64,000 nt of DNA from Actinokineospora globicatena (GCF_024171945.1 NZ_JAMTCR010000007.1:62001-126000), one strand, 5' to 3'. Positions 16,983 through 26,122 are shown, counted from the stretch's first letter. The notes: generated by a model from the letters alone, not told the origin. Made by a program: numbers and translations.

Positions 16983-18851
16983 CTACAGCGCCTTCTCCAG
17001 CTTGGTGGCCAGCAGCCGGACGAACCGGGTCGGGTCCGGCAGGTCGCCGCCCTCGGCCAGCAGGGCCATGCCGTAGACGAGCTCGGCGGTGTCGGCCAGG
17101 TCGGGGCGGTCCTCGGCGTGCGCGGTGCGCAGCGCGGTGACCAGCGGGTGCGTCGGGTTGAGCTCGAGCACCCGCTTGACCTGCGGCATCTCCTGGCCCA
17201 TCGCCCGGTACATCTTCTCCAGGGTGGGGGTCAGGTCGAAGTCGTCACCGACGACGCAGGCCGGGGAGGTGGTCAGCCGCGAGGACAGCCGGACCTCCTT
17301 GACCGCGTCGCCGAGCTGCTCGGTCAGCCAGCCCAGCAGACCCGCGAACTCCTCGGCGCGCTCCTTGGCGGCGTTCTCGTCCTTGTCGTCGTCCAGGTCT
17401 ACCTGGCCCTTCGCGACCGACTGCAGCTTCTTGCCCTTGTACTCGGGCACCGAGCCGACCCACATCTCGTCGATGGCGTCGGTGAGCAGCAGCACCTCGT
17501 AGCCCTTGGCCAGGAACGCCTCCAGGTGCGGGGAGTTCTCCAGCGCCGACCGGGACTCACCGGTCAGGTAGTAGACGTGCTCCTGGCCCTCGGGCATCCG
17601 CGCCAGGTAGTCGGCCAGCGTGGTCGGCTTCTCCTGGTCGTGGGTGGAGGCGAAGGAGGCGATGTCGAGGATCGCGTCGCGGTTGTCGACGTCGTCGAGC
17701 AGGCCCTCCTTGACCGCGCGGCCGAACTCCGACCAGAAGGTGGCGTAGGAGTCGGGCTTGTCGGTCATCAGCGACTTGACCGTGGACAGCACCTTGCGCA
17801 CCAGTCGCCTGCGCATCAGCTGGATCTGCCGGTCCTGCTGCAGGATCTCGCGGGAGACGTTGAGCGAGAGGTCCTGCGCGTCGACGACCCCCTTGACGAA
17901 GCGCAGGTACTCGGGCATCAGCTCCTCGCAGTCGTCCATGATGAACACCCGCTTGACGTAGAGCTGCACCCCCCGCTTGCGGTCGCGCATGAACAGGTCG
18001 AACGGCGCGCGCTGGGGCAGGAACAGCAGCGCCTGGTACTCGAACACGCCCTCGGCGGCGAGCCGGATGGTCTCCAGCGGCCCGGTCCAGTCGTGGCTGA
18101 CGTGCTTGTAGAACTCGGTGTACTCCTCCTCGGTGACCTCGCTCTGCGAGCGCGCCCACAGCGCCTTGCGGGAGTTGACCACCTCCGGCTCGCCGCCGCC
18201 CTCGGGCTCGACCCGGATCGGCCAGGTGATGAAGTCGGAGTAGCGGCGCACGATCTCCACGACCTTCGCCCGGGAGGCGTAGTCGTGCAGGTGCTCCTCG
18301 GTGTCCTCGGGCTTGAGGTGCAGCGTCACCGCGGTGCCCTGCGGGGCGTCGGCGACCGGCTCCACGGTGTAGGTGCCCTCGCCGGTGGACTCCCAGCGGG
18401 TGCCCTCGTCCTGCCCGGCCCTGCGGGTCACCAGGGTGACCTTGTCGGCCACCATGAAGCTGGCGTAGAAGCCCACGCCGAACTGGCCGATGAGCTGGTC
18501 CTGCCCGCCCTGGTTCTCCTTGAGCTTGCGCAGGAACTCCGCGGTCCCGGACTTGGCGATGGTGCCGATCAGCGACACCACCTCGTCCCTGCTCATCCCG
18601 ATCCCGTTGTCGCGCACGGTCAGCGTGCGCGCCGCCGGGTCGAGCTCAAGGGCGATGTGCAGGTCGTCGGTGTCAGCCTGCAGTTCCTTGTCACGGAACG
18701 CCTCCAACCGCACCTTGTCCAGCGCGTCCGAGGCGTTGGAGACCAGTTCGCGCAGGAAGGTGTCCTTGTTCGAGTAGATCGAATGGATCATCAACTGCAG
18801 CAACTGGCGAGCCTCGGACTGAAACTCGAGCGTCTCGACATTCGCGCTCAC
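16983..18851 (-). CDS. htpG: HtpG, Hsp90-type chaperone
   Basis: This 622-residue ATP-dependent chaperone matches HtpG along its length: N-terminal GHKL ATPase (LLQLMIHSIYSNKDTFLREL, NASDALDKVRLE, LTVRDNGIGMSRDEV, IGQFGVGFYASFMVAD), the middle domain with RVFIMDDCEELMPEYLRF, and the C-terminal dimerisation part. The GTG at 18851 follows GAGAGG and gives the usual N-terminus (SANVETLEFQSEARQLL). I see no CIRCE or HAIR-type element in the upstream 200 nt. Confidence 0.98.
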   Translation of the reverse strand: MSANVETLEFQSEARQLLQLMIHSIYSNKDTFLRELVSNASDALDKVRLEAFRDKELQADTDDLHIALELDPAARTLTVRDNGIGMSRDEVVSLIGTIAKSGTAEFLRKLKENQGGQDQLIGQFGVGFYASFMVADKVTLVTRRAGQDEGTRWESTGEGTYTVEPVADAPQGTAVTLHLKPEDTEEHLHDYASRAKVVEIVRRYSDFITWPIRVEPEGGGEPEVVNSRKALWARSQSEVTEEEYTEFYKHVSHDWTGPLETIRLAAEGVFEYQALLFLPQRAPFDLFMRDRKRGVQLYVKRVFIMDDCEELMPEYLRFVKGVVDAQDLSLNVSREILQQDRQIQLMRRRLVRKVLSTVKSLMTDKPDSYATFWSEFGRAVKEGLLDDVDNRDAILDIASFASTHDQEKPTTLADYLARMPEGQEHVYYLTGESRSALENSPHLEAFLAKGYEVLLLTDAIDEMWVGSVPEYKGKKLQSVAKGQVDLDDDKDENAAKERAEEFAGLLGWLTEQLGDAVKEVRLSSRLTTSPACVVGDDFDLTPTLEKMYRAMGQEMPQVKRVLELNPTHPLVTALRTAHAEDRPDLADTAELVYGMALLAEGGDLPDPTRFVRLLATKLEKAL

Positions 18852-18967
18852 GGGAAACCTCTCGTCCGGCCTGCGAAACAGCGCAGGCATCGTAGCGAAA
18901 CCCGCCACCGGTCCTGGCCGGTTCCGCCCGACGCGCCCCCCGTGTGGCGCAACTCTCGCGCGCGGGT

Positions 18968-19015
18968 GGGGACGGGGACCGCTGCCCGCTCCCCCGCGGG
19001 TGCGGTCCCCGTCCC
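18968..19015 (-). terminator. Hairpin terminator of the anti-sigma gene
   Basis: GGGACGGGGACCGC and GCGGTCCCCGTCCC form a 14-bp stem with a GC-rich 19-nt loop, 36 nt beyond the stop of the minus-strand anti-sigma gene. Confidence 0.7.
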
Positions 19016-19050
19016 GGCGAGCGGTGCGCGCACCACCCGCCGCCCCCAGG

Positions 19051-19785
19051 TCAGGTGAGGTTCTCGGCGAGCGCGATCATGGTGTCTTCGGGGATGGTGC
19101 CGGACAGGGCGTAGCTGCTGCCGTCGAGGGCGGTCCAGGTGAGGCGGTTGCCGTCGCAGACGGTGGAGATGCGCTCCACCGTGCCGTTCTTGTCGGTGAC
19201 CGACGTGTTGACCCGGTAGTACCGGTCGTGGCTCGGCCGGATCATCTCCGCGGCGTAGGGGCCGACCTGCACCACCGCGATGTCGCCGATCCCCATCGGG
19301 AGGGCGTCGGCGACGGCGTTGGGCGGGTAGTGCTCGACGCTGAGGGTGTCGTCGCCGTGGGTGTACTGGACCATGGCGGCGAGCTTGTCCGAGGTGATCC
19401 GGCGGGTGAAGTACTCCTTGGCGGTCCACGGCCCCAGCTCGCTCGGGGGTGACCAGCCGCTGCCGTCGGCCAGCTCCGAGCGGGTGACCACGTCCATCGT
19501 CGCCCAGGTGGCGCAGTCGCCGACCACGGGCGCCTGGGCGGTGCCCATGTCCTGCTGCGGGCCGCGGAACATGTCGTCGGTGTGGACGCTGAGCGCCAGC
19601 ACCCCGACCACGGCGGCGGCGACCAGCAGCATGCGCGCCCGCGACGGGCGGGGCGGGGCCTTCTCGGTCGACTCGAGCGCCGCGGCCACGATGGTCGCGA
19701 CGGCGCTCGGGGACGGCGGCCGGTCCAGGGCGCGCCCGAGATCGCCCAGGTCCCGGACCAGCGGTCCGTTCTCGTGCTCACCCAT
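19051..19785 (-). CDS. Probable membrane anti-sigma factor
   Basis: This 244-residue protein overlaps the end of an ECF sigma gene by eight nt, the usual arrangement for a cognate anti-sigma factor. Residues 1-45 are cytoplasmic, a single membrane helix lies at about 51-66 (RMLLVAAAVVGVLALSVH), and about 175 residues face outside, with two Cys that could form a disulfide. The zinc-binding HxxxCxxC motif of ZAS proteins is absent, so the family cannot be named. Confidence 0.72.
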   Translation of the reverse strand: MGEHENGPLVRDLGDLGRALDRPPSPSAVATIVAAALESTEKAPPRPSRARMLLVAAAVVGVLALSVHTDDMFRGPQQDMGTAQAPVVGDCATWATMDVVTRSELADGSGWSPPSELGPWTAKEYFTRRITSDKLAAMVQYTHGDDTLSVEHYPPNAVADALPMGIGDIAVVQVGPYAAEMIRPSHDRYYRVNTSVTDKNGTVERISTVCDGNRLTWTALDGSSYALSGTIPEDTMIALAENLT

Positions 19786-20320
19786 GCAGCCGCTCCCCAG
19801 CCAGTTCCGGTTCCACCAGGGCGCGCAACCGGGTCAGCGCCCGGGAGGTCCGCGACTTGACCGAACCGCGCGGCCACCCGAGGACTTCCGCTGTCTCGGC
19901 CTCCGACAGGTCGAGCAGGTAGCGGCAACCGAGCACCTGGCGGTCCTTGTCCGGGAGCGTGCGCAGCATCGCCCACAGCCGACGGTCCCGTTCGGCCTCT
20001 AGCACCACACCCTGCGGATCGACAGCGTCGCCGTCTTCGCGGAGTTGCGCGGCGCGGAACACGAGACCGGCCCTACGCATCCGTGAACGGTAAGAGTTGC
20101 GGGTCAGGTTCACCACGATGCGCAGCAACCACGGCCGGAACGCGGCGTCGGCATGGAAGCCCGCCAAGGCGTTGAACGCGCGGACGAAGGCCTCTTGGAC
20201 CACATCGTCCGCGTCGTTGCCCGCGCCGGACACCAGAGCGAGCCTGCGCGCCGCCGAGTGGTGACGCCGCACGAGGTCGGCGAACGCGCTCACGTCACCG
20301 GCGCAGGTCCGCGCCACCAA
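19778..20320 (-). CDS. ECF RNA polymerase sigma factor
   Basis: This sigma-70 family ECF protein of about 180 residues has region 2 (FADLVRRHHSAARRLALVSG, DADDVVQEAFVRAFNAL, PWLLRIVVNLTRNSYRSR) and region 4 (RTLPDKDRQVLGCRYLLDLS, AETAEVLGWPRGSVKSRTSR). The start is uncertain: in-frame GTG 20320 and TTG 20323 are the only options before a stop, and homologous sequence (DDDGDLVAR) continues a little upstream of the GTG. It probably directs its own operon and responds to the membrane partner downstream. Confidence 0.93.
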   Translation of the reverse strand: MVARTCAGDVSAFADLVRRHHSAARRLALVSGAGNDADDVVQEAFVRAFNALAGFHADAAFRPWLLRIVVNLTRNSYRSRMRRAGLVFRAAQLREDGDAVDPQGVVLEAERDRRLWAMLRTLPDKDRQVLGCRYLLDLSEAETAEVLGWPRGSVKSRTSRALTRLRALVEPELAGERLHG

Positions 20321-20410
20321 GTCCCCATCGTCGTCCGTGACGCCCCCAACCCTCGGCGTAGTTGAGCCCCGCTCCAGCTCTTACACCAGGCACCCCACCT
20401 TGGTTCCACT

Positions 20411-20448
20411 CGGCTGGGTCCCGTTCACGACACCACGAGACCCAGCCG
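20411..20448 (-). terminator. Hairpin terminator of the DUF305 gene
   Basis: CGGCTGGGTC and GACCCAGCCG form a ten-bp perfect stem with an 18-nt loop, starting eight nt beyond the DUF305 stop codon on the minus strand. Confidence 0.72.
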
Positions 20449-20455
20449 GGGCCGA

Positions 20456-20965
20456 CTAGCTCAAGAGCAGGCGCATGTGGTCGATCTCGGCCTGCTGCGC
20501 CTCGATGACGCGCCGCGCCATGGCTTTGGCGTCAGCGTTCGCGCCCTGGGCGAGCTCGGTGCGGGACATGGTGACAGCGTCCTCGTGATGGGCGGTCATG
20601 AGGGTGAGCCACTCCTCGTCGAACGCGGCCCCCGTGCTCGACCTGAGCCGCGAGTCGTCCATGCCGTGCTCCCCGTGCCCAGTGGCGTGCCCGGTGGCGC
20701 CCCAGTCAGCCAGCCACCGGGTGAGGGTCGCGATCTCGGCGTCTTGGGCGGCGGCGATGCGGGCGGCCAGGTCGAGCACCTCGGGGTTGCTGGTGCGTCC
20801 GGCGACGAGACCGGCCATGTCGACGGCCTGCTGGTGGTGGGGCACCATGCCCTGCGCGAACGCGATGTCGGCATCGTTGTGGGTGGCCGGGTCGCTGTCG
20901 GTCGCGCACGCCGACAGGGTGATCAGGAGGGCGAGCGCCATCCTGATCAGGGATTTCCTGATCAT
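20456..20965 (-). CDS. DUF305 family lipoprotein
   Basis: This 169-residue protein has a lipoprotein signal (LALLITLSAC) and two DUF305 ferritin-like halves marked by FAQGMVPHHQQAVDMAGLV and LTLMTAHHEDAVTMSRTEL, each with a His-His pair, then a His-rich linker (GHATGHGEHGMDD). The family is associated with metal, often copper, tolerance in the envelope, but the biochemical role is not settled. It follows a DUF6153 gene with a 54-nt gap. Confidence 0.92.
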   Translation of the reverse strand: MIRKSLIRMALALLITLSACATDSDPATHNDADIAFAQGMVPHHQQAVDMAGLVAGRTSNPEVLDLAARIAAAQDAEIATLTRWLADWGATGHATGHGEHGMDDSRLRSSTGAAFDEEWLTLMTAHHEDAVTMSRTELAQGANADAKAMARRVIEAQQAEIDHMRLLLS

Positions 20966-21019
20966 GGGTGTGGGTCCTCTGGTGTGTTGGGCGAACAGGT
21001 CGGGTGAGAGACCCGCCTG

Positions 21020-21382
21020 TCAGCGCCGAGACACGCAGAGGGACAAGAGCAGATCTACCGGTGGCGCCCTAGGTGCTGTGACTATCGCAAGAGGCCGAGA
21101 GTGCCCTACCGGCTTCGTGACGACCACGACCGACAGCAGCAACCACACCAACCCGAGGCCCGCAGCAGCAGCTAGCACCGCTAGGCACAGGTGCAGGAGG
21201 TCGTGGCTAGACATCGGTTCATGCGGCGCGTCACCGGTGGTGTCTTGCTCTGCAGGTGGCATATGCGCCGCGTGCGACACCGGGTGGTCGGTAGGACCGG
21301 GCTCTCCGGTGAGGTGGTGCATGCCGACCACGCCCAACAGCAGGGCGCTCAACAGCACCCACCGCGCGATCGACCGGCCCAC
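21020..21382 (-). CDS. DUF6153 family membrane protein
   Basis: This 120-residue protein has an N-terminal membrane helix ending in the family-like LLLGVVGMHHL, a His- and Met-containing outer loop (HPVSHAAHMPPAEQD), a second helix, and a short Arg/Pro-rich tail. The His/Met-rich loop and the DUF305 neighbour suggest joint handling of a metal ion outside the membrane. That link is inference from gene order and composition. Confidence 0.75.
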   Translation of the reverse strand: MGRSIARWVLLSALLLGVVGMHHLTGEPGPTDHPVSHAAHMPPAEQDTTGDAPHEPMSSHDLLHLCLAVLAAAAGLGLVWLLLSVVVVTKPVGHSRPLAIVTAPRAPPVDLLLSLCVSRR

Positions 21383-21406
21383 GCGGCCAATCTAGCCAGT
21401 TTGGGC

Positions 21407-21447
21407 TAACACCGCTGCCCCGGCCCAGGACGAGGGCAGCGGTGTTA
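21407..21447 (-). terminator. Hairpin terminator of the FG-GAP operon
   Basis: TAACACCGCTGCCC and GGGCAGCGGTGTTA form a perfect 14-bp stem with a 13-nt loop, nine nt past the stop of the second FG-GAP gene on the minus strand. Confidence 0.85.
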
Positions 21448-21455
21448 GCGCTACC

Positions 21456-22313
21456 TCACGGCAAGAGGGTGAAGCCTCCGGTGCCGTCGTTGACGTATCG
21501 CTGGGTGACGCGGGTGTAGTCGGGTTGCGGCGCGCTCACGGTCAGGTCCGGGTACGCGTCGCTGTTGTGGTTGGCCAGGGAGACGACGAACGACGGCCCG
21601 GGGCCGCTGGCCGACCCGAGGCTCAGCGCTGCCTTGGTGCCGCCGAACAGGAGCTTGGCCGAGCGCGAGCCGCAGTTGAGCGCGGCGAGCATGTCCTGGC
21701 CGCCGTCCCCGTCGAAGTCGGCGAACACGTGCTGCGGCAGGCCCTCGCTGCACTCGTTGATGGAGCCCTGGACGAGGTCGCCGGTCGCGGTGTTGGTGAA
21801 CGAGCGCAGGGTGAAGCTCTGGTCGCTGTAGAGCCAGACGTCCTGGCGCCCGTCGCCGGTGAAGTCGACCTGGCGGATGGCGTTGGGGTAGTTGACACCC
21901 CGGTAGGTGCCGAGCACGTCGGCCGCCCACCCGTTGGGGCGCAACGCGACGAGTGAGTACTCCTCACCCCAGAAGCTGGTGGCGACGACTTCCTTGGTGC
22001 CGTCGCCGCCGAGGTCGACGATCTCGCCCATGTCCGGGCAGTAGGGCTCGTACGCGAGTGGGGAGACGTAAGAGTGCGTGGTAGCGCTGCCGTAGCCGCC
22101 TCCCGTTAGGCCTGGCTCCACGGTGACCTGACAGTTGTTCGCCCAGGTCGCTTGGAAGGTCACCCGGTCCGCGACCCCGTCGCCGGTGATGTCACCGATG
22201 ACAGGTTGCGCGCGACCCCCCGCGACGCTCGCCGTAGGGGCGAGCACGGGTACGAGTGCCGCTACCGCGACCACGGCCAACGCCCGAATCGCTCGCACCT
22301 TATGCCACCTCAA
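21456..22313 (-). CDS. Secreted FG-GAP/VCBS repeat protein, paralogue 2
   Basis: This 285-residue exported protein has a signal peptide (ALAVVAVAALVPVLAPTASV) and repeated calcium-binding FG-GAP-type segments: IGDITGDGVADRV, VDLGGDGTKEVV, VDFTGDGRQDVW, FADFDGDGGQDML and SDAYPDLTV. It would form a small beta-propeller outside the cell. It overlaps the upstream paralogue by 14 nt, and the two share the same repeat order and the phrase SPL-YEPYCPDMG/AAPYCPDLG, pointing to tandem duplication. Function unknown. Confidence 0.85.
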   Translation of the reverse strand: MRWHKVRAIRALAVVAVAALVPVLAPTASVAGGRAQPVIGDITGDGVADRVTFQATWANNCQVTVEPGLTGGGYGSATTHSYVSPLAYEPYCPDMGEIVDLGGDGTKEVVATSFWGEEYSLVALRPNGWAADVLGTYRGVNYPNAIRQVDFTGDGRQDVWLYSDQSFTLRSFTNTATGDLVQGSINECSEGLPQHVFADFDGDGGQDMLAALNCGSRSAKLLFGGTKAALSLGSASGPGPSFVVSLANHNSDAYPDLTVSAPQPDYTRVTQRYVNDGTGGFTLLP

Positions 22314-23169
22314 GGAAGCCGCCGACGCCGTCGTTGTGGAAGCGGCGGATGGTCGTGGGACCGTCGCCGCTGGTGATGACGCCGACGTCGAGGGCCTCGT
22401 CGCCGTTCTGGTGGTTCGCGTAGACCTCGTACTGGAGGATGCCTTCGTCGTCGCGCGCGAAGGTGACAGCGGGCTTACCGCTACCGAAGTTCAACTCGGC
22501 GGTGGTGTAAGCGAACCCGCACTGCCTCGACAGCAGGATGTCCTGCCCGCCGTCACCGTCGAAGTCCGCGATCACGTGCTGCGGGATCGGGCGGCGCGAA
22601 CAGACATCGATGGCGCCGGGCGCGATGCCACCCGCGGCGGTGTTCGTGAATGAGCGCAGACGCACGCTCTGGTCCGAGGACGTCCAGATGTCCACGAGGC
22701 CGTCACCGGTGAAGTCCGCGGTGCGGATGGTGCTCGGGTAGGCCAACCCCGGGTAGGTGGTGACCAGGCGGACCGTGTTGTTGGTGGCGGACTTGCGCAG
22801 CACCAGGAAGGCCTTGCTCGCGTCGCCCCAGCTGAAGCCGGTGGTGACGATCTCGGGCTTGCCGTCGCCGCCGAGGTCGACCACGACACCCAGGTCCGGG
22901 CAGTACGGCGCGGCCACCAGCGGCGAGGTGTAGGTCGACTCGACCGGGGTGCCGAAGGTCCCGTTGGCGCGCCCGTAGGCGACCTTGACGCTGCACGTCT
23001 TGGTGCTGCCGTTGGGACCGAGGGTCACCTGGTCGGCGATGCGGTCACCGTTGACGTCACCGCGGAAGGTGCCCGCGGCGGTGGTGCCAGCCGCGGCGAC
23101 ACCCGCGAGGGCGGTCGGCAGAGCGAGCGCGATCAGGGCGGCTAAGGCAGCGGTTCTGAGCTTGCGCAT
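22300..23169 (-). CDS. Secreted FG-GAP/VCBS repeat protein, paralogue 1
   Basis: This 289-residue protein has an Ala-rich signal peptide (residues 1-27) and FG-GAP repeats at RGDVNGDRIADQV, VDLGGDGKPEIV, ADFTGDGLVDIW, IADFDGDGGQDIL and GDEALDVGV. The Asp/Asn/Gly loops would bind calcium. It is first of the duplicated pair and starts at an ATG. Surface binding or adhesion is possible, but nothing in the sequence fixes it. Confidence 0.85.
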   Translation of the reverse strand: MRKLRTAALAALIALALPTALAGVAAAGTTAAGTFRGDVNGDRIADQVTLGPNGSTKTCSVKVAYGRANGTFGTPVESTYTSPLVAAPYCPDLGVVVDLGGDGKPEIVTTGFSWGDASKAFLVLRKSATNNTVRLVTTYPGLAYPSTIRTADFTGDGLVDIWTSSDQSVRLRSFTNTAAGGIAPGAIDVCSRRPIPQHVIADFDGDGGQDILLSRQCGFAYTTAELNFGSGKPAVTFARDDEGILQYEVYANHQNGDEALDVGVITSGDGPTTIRRFHNDGVGGFLEVA

Positions 23170-23281
23170 GGTCTCCCCATGGTTGGCGACTCGGCACGGC
23201 CGCGGACGCGACCGCCCACCGCCAGGATCGTCGGCGCGCGGCCCGGCGTTGATCACTCCGGGCGGAGTTCGACCACCCGGG

Positions 23282-24487
23282 CTACGACCCCGCCGCACGC
23301 GCGGGCGGCCGCTCTTCCGCGCCGCCCAGGACGGTCCACGCCGCCCGACCAGCGGCACCGAGGCCGAGGACGCCGACGACCGCCAGGGGGATCCGGAAGT
23401 CCAGCACCCCGACCAAGGCCGCGCCGAGCGCCTGGGCCACCGCGCTGGGCGCGTACATGACCAACTGCACGGTGCCGGTGATCCGGGCGATGAGCTCGGG
23501 TGGGCTGTCGGTCTGCACCACCGTGCTCGCGGCGACAAGTGGCGCAGGTAGCCCTATCCCGGCCAAGGCGGTCCCGATGAGCACTAGAGGCAGCACACTG
23601 GTCATCCGCAGCAGCACACCGACCGCGAACAGTCCGAGCCCGAGGGCCGCGAACCCGAGCGGGGGCATCCTGCGCAGCACCGCGCCGGACACGAGCCCGG
23701 ACACCACCGAGCCGGCACCCTGGATCGCGGCGAGTACACCAACGAACGCGGGAGCGAACCCCAGGCCCTCGTCGACGAGCGCGAACGTCATCGCACCGGC
23801 CAACCCGGCCAGGGCGAGCGCTACACCAGCAGAGACGACGACTCGGCGCAGGGACGGCATGTCAGCCAGGTAGCGCAAACCATCACGCACCCTGGTTCGC
23901 TCTCGCGTCGCCGGTTTGGCGGCGTGGGTGGGCTTCAGGAAGTAGAAGAGCAGGGCGGCTAGGCCGAAGGTGGCCGCGTCGAGCGCTGCTACCGCTCCCC
24001 CGCCCCACGCGGTGAACAATCCCGCACCCACTAGAGGAGCCGTCAGCTTGGTGCTCTCCGCCGCTGCCATCCGCATGCCGTTAACGTCGCCGAGCAAGCG
24101 CGCAGGTACCGCTGTCGGCAGCAGGGCGGTCTCCGCGGCGAAGATCGCGACGTAGGCGACGCCGTAGACGAGCATCACCGCGAGGATCAGCCACAACCAA
24201 CTCGCCAACGCCAGAGTTAGCACTACCGCGCCGGTGATGAGCATCGTGGCTATCAGCACGGCACGGTGACGACCGATCCTGTCGATCACGGCACCGATCA
24301 TCGGCCCGGCCAACGTCGGCGCCCACACCAGCACTGTCACCAGCGCGGCTAGAGCACTGTCACCGGTAAGAGTCATGACCCATACCCCGGCCACGAGCGT
24401 CATGGCACCACTACCGAAGCTAGACACGACAACCGCGCTCAGGTAGAGCGAAGCGTTGCGGTCGCGCAGTACACCCCCTACTCCCAT
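23282..24487 (-). CDS. MFS transporter, drug-efflux-like
   Basis: This 401-residue MFS protein of the macrolide/H+ efflux type has around 12 membrane helices, beginning with RNASLYLSAVVVSSFGSGAM and the loop IDRIGRHRAVLIATML between helices 2 and 3. A second conserved motif is LLGDVNGMRMAAAESTKL. It is expected to export a small hydrophobic compound. It is divergent from phoD with a 121-nt shared upstream region. Confidence 0.88.
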   Translation of the reverse strand: MGVGGVLRDRNASLYLSAVVVSSFGSGAMTLVAGVWVMTLTGDSALAALVTVLVWAPTLAGPMIGAVIDRIGRHRAVLIATMLITGAVVLTLALASWLWLILAVMLVYGVAYVAIFAAETALLPTAVPARLLGDVNGMRMAAAESTKLTAPLVGAGLFTAWGGGAVAALDAATFGLAALLFYFLKPTHAAKPATRERTRVRDGLRYLADMPSLRRVVVSAGVALALAGLAGAMTFALVDEGLGFAPAFVGVLAAIQGAGSVVSGLVSGAVLRRMPPLGFAALGLGLFAVGVLLRMTSVLPLVLIGTALAGIGLPAPLVAASTVVQTDSPPELIARITGTVQLVMYAPSAVAQALGAALVGVLDFRIPLAVVGVLGLGAAGRAAWTVLGGAEERPPARAAGS

Positions 24488-24528
24488 AGTTCGATGATGC
24501 CGGCACCCGTACGGTCCACGACGGGCGA

Positions 24529-24558
24529 GCGAACCCGTTGTCGGGCATCGCGTGAACA
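24529..24558. promoter_or_regulatory. Possible PHO-box half-sites upstream of phoD
   Basis: The minus strand has GTTCACG (24558-24552) and GTTCGCT (24535-24529), 23 nt apart, about two helical turns, as in PhoP boxes built of 11-nt direct repeats. The intervening unit is not recognisable, so this is weak. Confidence 0.3.
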
Positions 24559-24608
24559 TCAGGTGCGGGGTCTGGCCCAGGCGGCGAGGGGGTCGTAGGA
24601 ACGAATCC

Positions 24609-26111
24609 ATGACTCTGCATCGAAGGACCTTCCTCATCGGTGGTCTGGCCAGCGCGGGGGTCGTGCTCGCGGGCTCGGCGGCCACCGCGGTGGCGTACCC
24701 GTTCACGCTGGGCGTGGCCTCCGGCGAGCCCGCCGCGGACGGCTTCGTCATCTGGACCCGGCTGGCCCCCAACCCGCTCAACGCCGACGGGCTCGGCGGC
24801 ATGACGAGCGCGAACGCCGCCGTGGAGTGGCAAGTCGCCACGGACGCCACCTTCACCCAGATCGCCGCGTCCGGCACGGTCACCGCCACCCAGGCGTGGG
24901 CGCACAGCGTGCACGTCACCCTGACCGGCCTGCAGCCCGGTCGCGAGTACTGGTACCGGTTCCGGGCACTCGGGCACATCTCGCAGGTGGGCCGCGCGCG
25001 CACCGCTCCCGCTGTCGGGTCGAGCCCGGCGCTGACGATGCTGTTCACCTCGTGCTCGCACTACGAGGCCGGGTACTTCACCGCGTACCGCAGGATGGCC
25101 GAGGAGAACCCGGACCTGATCCTGCACCTGGGCGACTACATCTACGAGGGCGGCGCGGGGTCGGGGGTGCGCACCCACCAGCCGTCCGGGGAGATCACCA
25201 GCCTGGCGAACTACCGGGTGCGGCACGCGCTCTACAAGCGCGACGTCGACCTGCAGGCCGCGCACGCCGCCGCGCCGTGGGTCGTGGTGTGGGACGACCA
25301 CGAGGTGGAGAACAACTACGCGAACCTGGTGCGCGCGGACAACTCCCCCGCCGGTGGCGACTTCGCCGCCCGGCGCACGGCGGCCTACAAGGCGTACTAC
25401 GAGCACATGCCGCTGCGGTCCGCGCAGGCGCCGTCCGGGGCCAACCTGCAGCTGTACCGGCGGTTGCGGTGGGGCAGCCTGGCCACCCTGCACATGCTCG
25501 ACACCCGGCAGTACCGCGACGACCAGGCGTGCGGCGACGGCACGAAGCTGTGCCCGGCCGCCGACGACCCGGGCCGCACGTTGACCGGAGCGGCGCAGGA
25601 GTCGTGGCTGCTCGACGGGCTGGGGCAGCGGCTGGGGACGTGGGACCTGATCGGGCAGCAGGTGTTCTTCGCGCAGAAGCTCGCCGCCGCCGACGGGTCT
25701 AAGAGCATGGATTCGTGGGATGGCTATACCGCCAACCGTGGCCGTCTACAGGCGGGGTGGCAGTCGCGCGGCAACACGCCGGTAGTCCTGACCGGTGACG
25801 TGCACCGGCACTGGGCGTCGAACATCATGGACAACTACGCCACGCAGAACAAGGTGATCGGGACCGAACTGGTCACCACGTCCGTCACCTCCAGCGGAGA
25901 CGGCAACGCCGCCGACACCGGCACATCGAGCCTCAACCCGCACGTGAAGTTCTACAAGAACCAGCGCGGCTACGTCCGCACGGTGACCACCCCGACCCAG
26001 ATGAACGTGGACTTCCGTGTGCTGGACAAGGTGACCGTGCGCGACTACCCCATCAAGACCGCGCAGAGCTACGTGATCCAGGCAGGCTCACCCGGCCTGC
26101 TGGCACCGTGA
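24609..26111 (+). CDS. phoD: PhoD-type alkaline phosphatase/phosphodiesterase, Tat-exported
   Basis: This 500-residue enzyme would release phosphate from organic esters outside the cell using calcium and iron. It has a Tat signal (HRRTFLIGGLASAGVVLAG), an N-terminal fibronectin-like PhoD_N domain (FTLGVASGEPAADGFVIWTR), then the metallophosphatase domain: FTSCSHYEAGYF, LILHLGDYIYEG, VVVWDDHEVENNY and VVLTGDVHRHW. All the metal-ligand blocks are present. It runs into a second secreted-protein gene, and weak PHO-box-like sites lie upstream. Confidence 0.95.
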   Translation: MTLHRRTFLIGGLASAGVVLAGSAATAVAYPFTLGVASGEPAADGFVIWTRLAPNPLNADGLGGMTSANAAVEWQVATDATFTQIAASGTVTATQAWAHSVHVTLTGLQPGREYWYRFRALGHISQVGRARTAPAVGSSPALTMLFTSCSHYEAGYFTAYRRMAEENPDLILHLGDYIYEGGAGSGVRTHQPSGEITSLANYRVRHALYKRDVDLQAAHAAAPWVVVWDDHEVENNYANLVRADNSPAGGDFAARRTAAYKAYYEHMPLRSAQAPSGANLQLYRRLRWGSLATLHMLDTRQYRDDQACGDGTKLCPAADDPGRTLTGAAQESWLLDGLGQRLGTWDLIGQQVFFAQKLAAADGSKSMDSWDGYTANRGRLQAGWQSRGNTPVVLTGDVHRHWASNIMDNYATQNKVIGTELVTTSVTSSGDGNAADTGTSSLNPHVKFYKNQRGYVRTVTTPTQMNVDFRVLDKVTVRDYPIKTAQSYVIQAGSPGLLAP

Positions 26112-26122
26112 ACAGGAGAACC

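Noticed and set aside
18852-19050. CIRCE or HAIR element for htpG
   Set aside because: No TTAGCACTC-N9-GAGTGCTAA or CTTGAGT-type repeat found in the upstream region.
16944-19058. A 704-codon open frame opposite htpG
   Set aside because: Antisense shadow caused by high GC; htpG is unmistakable on the minus strand.
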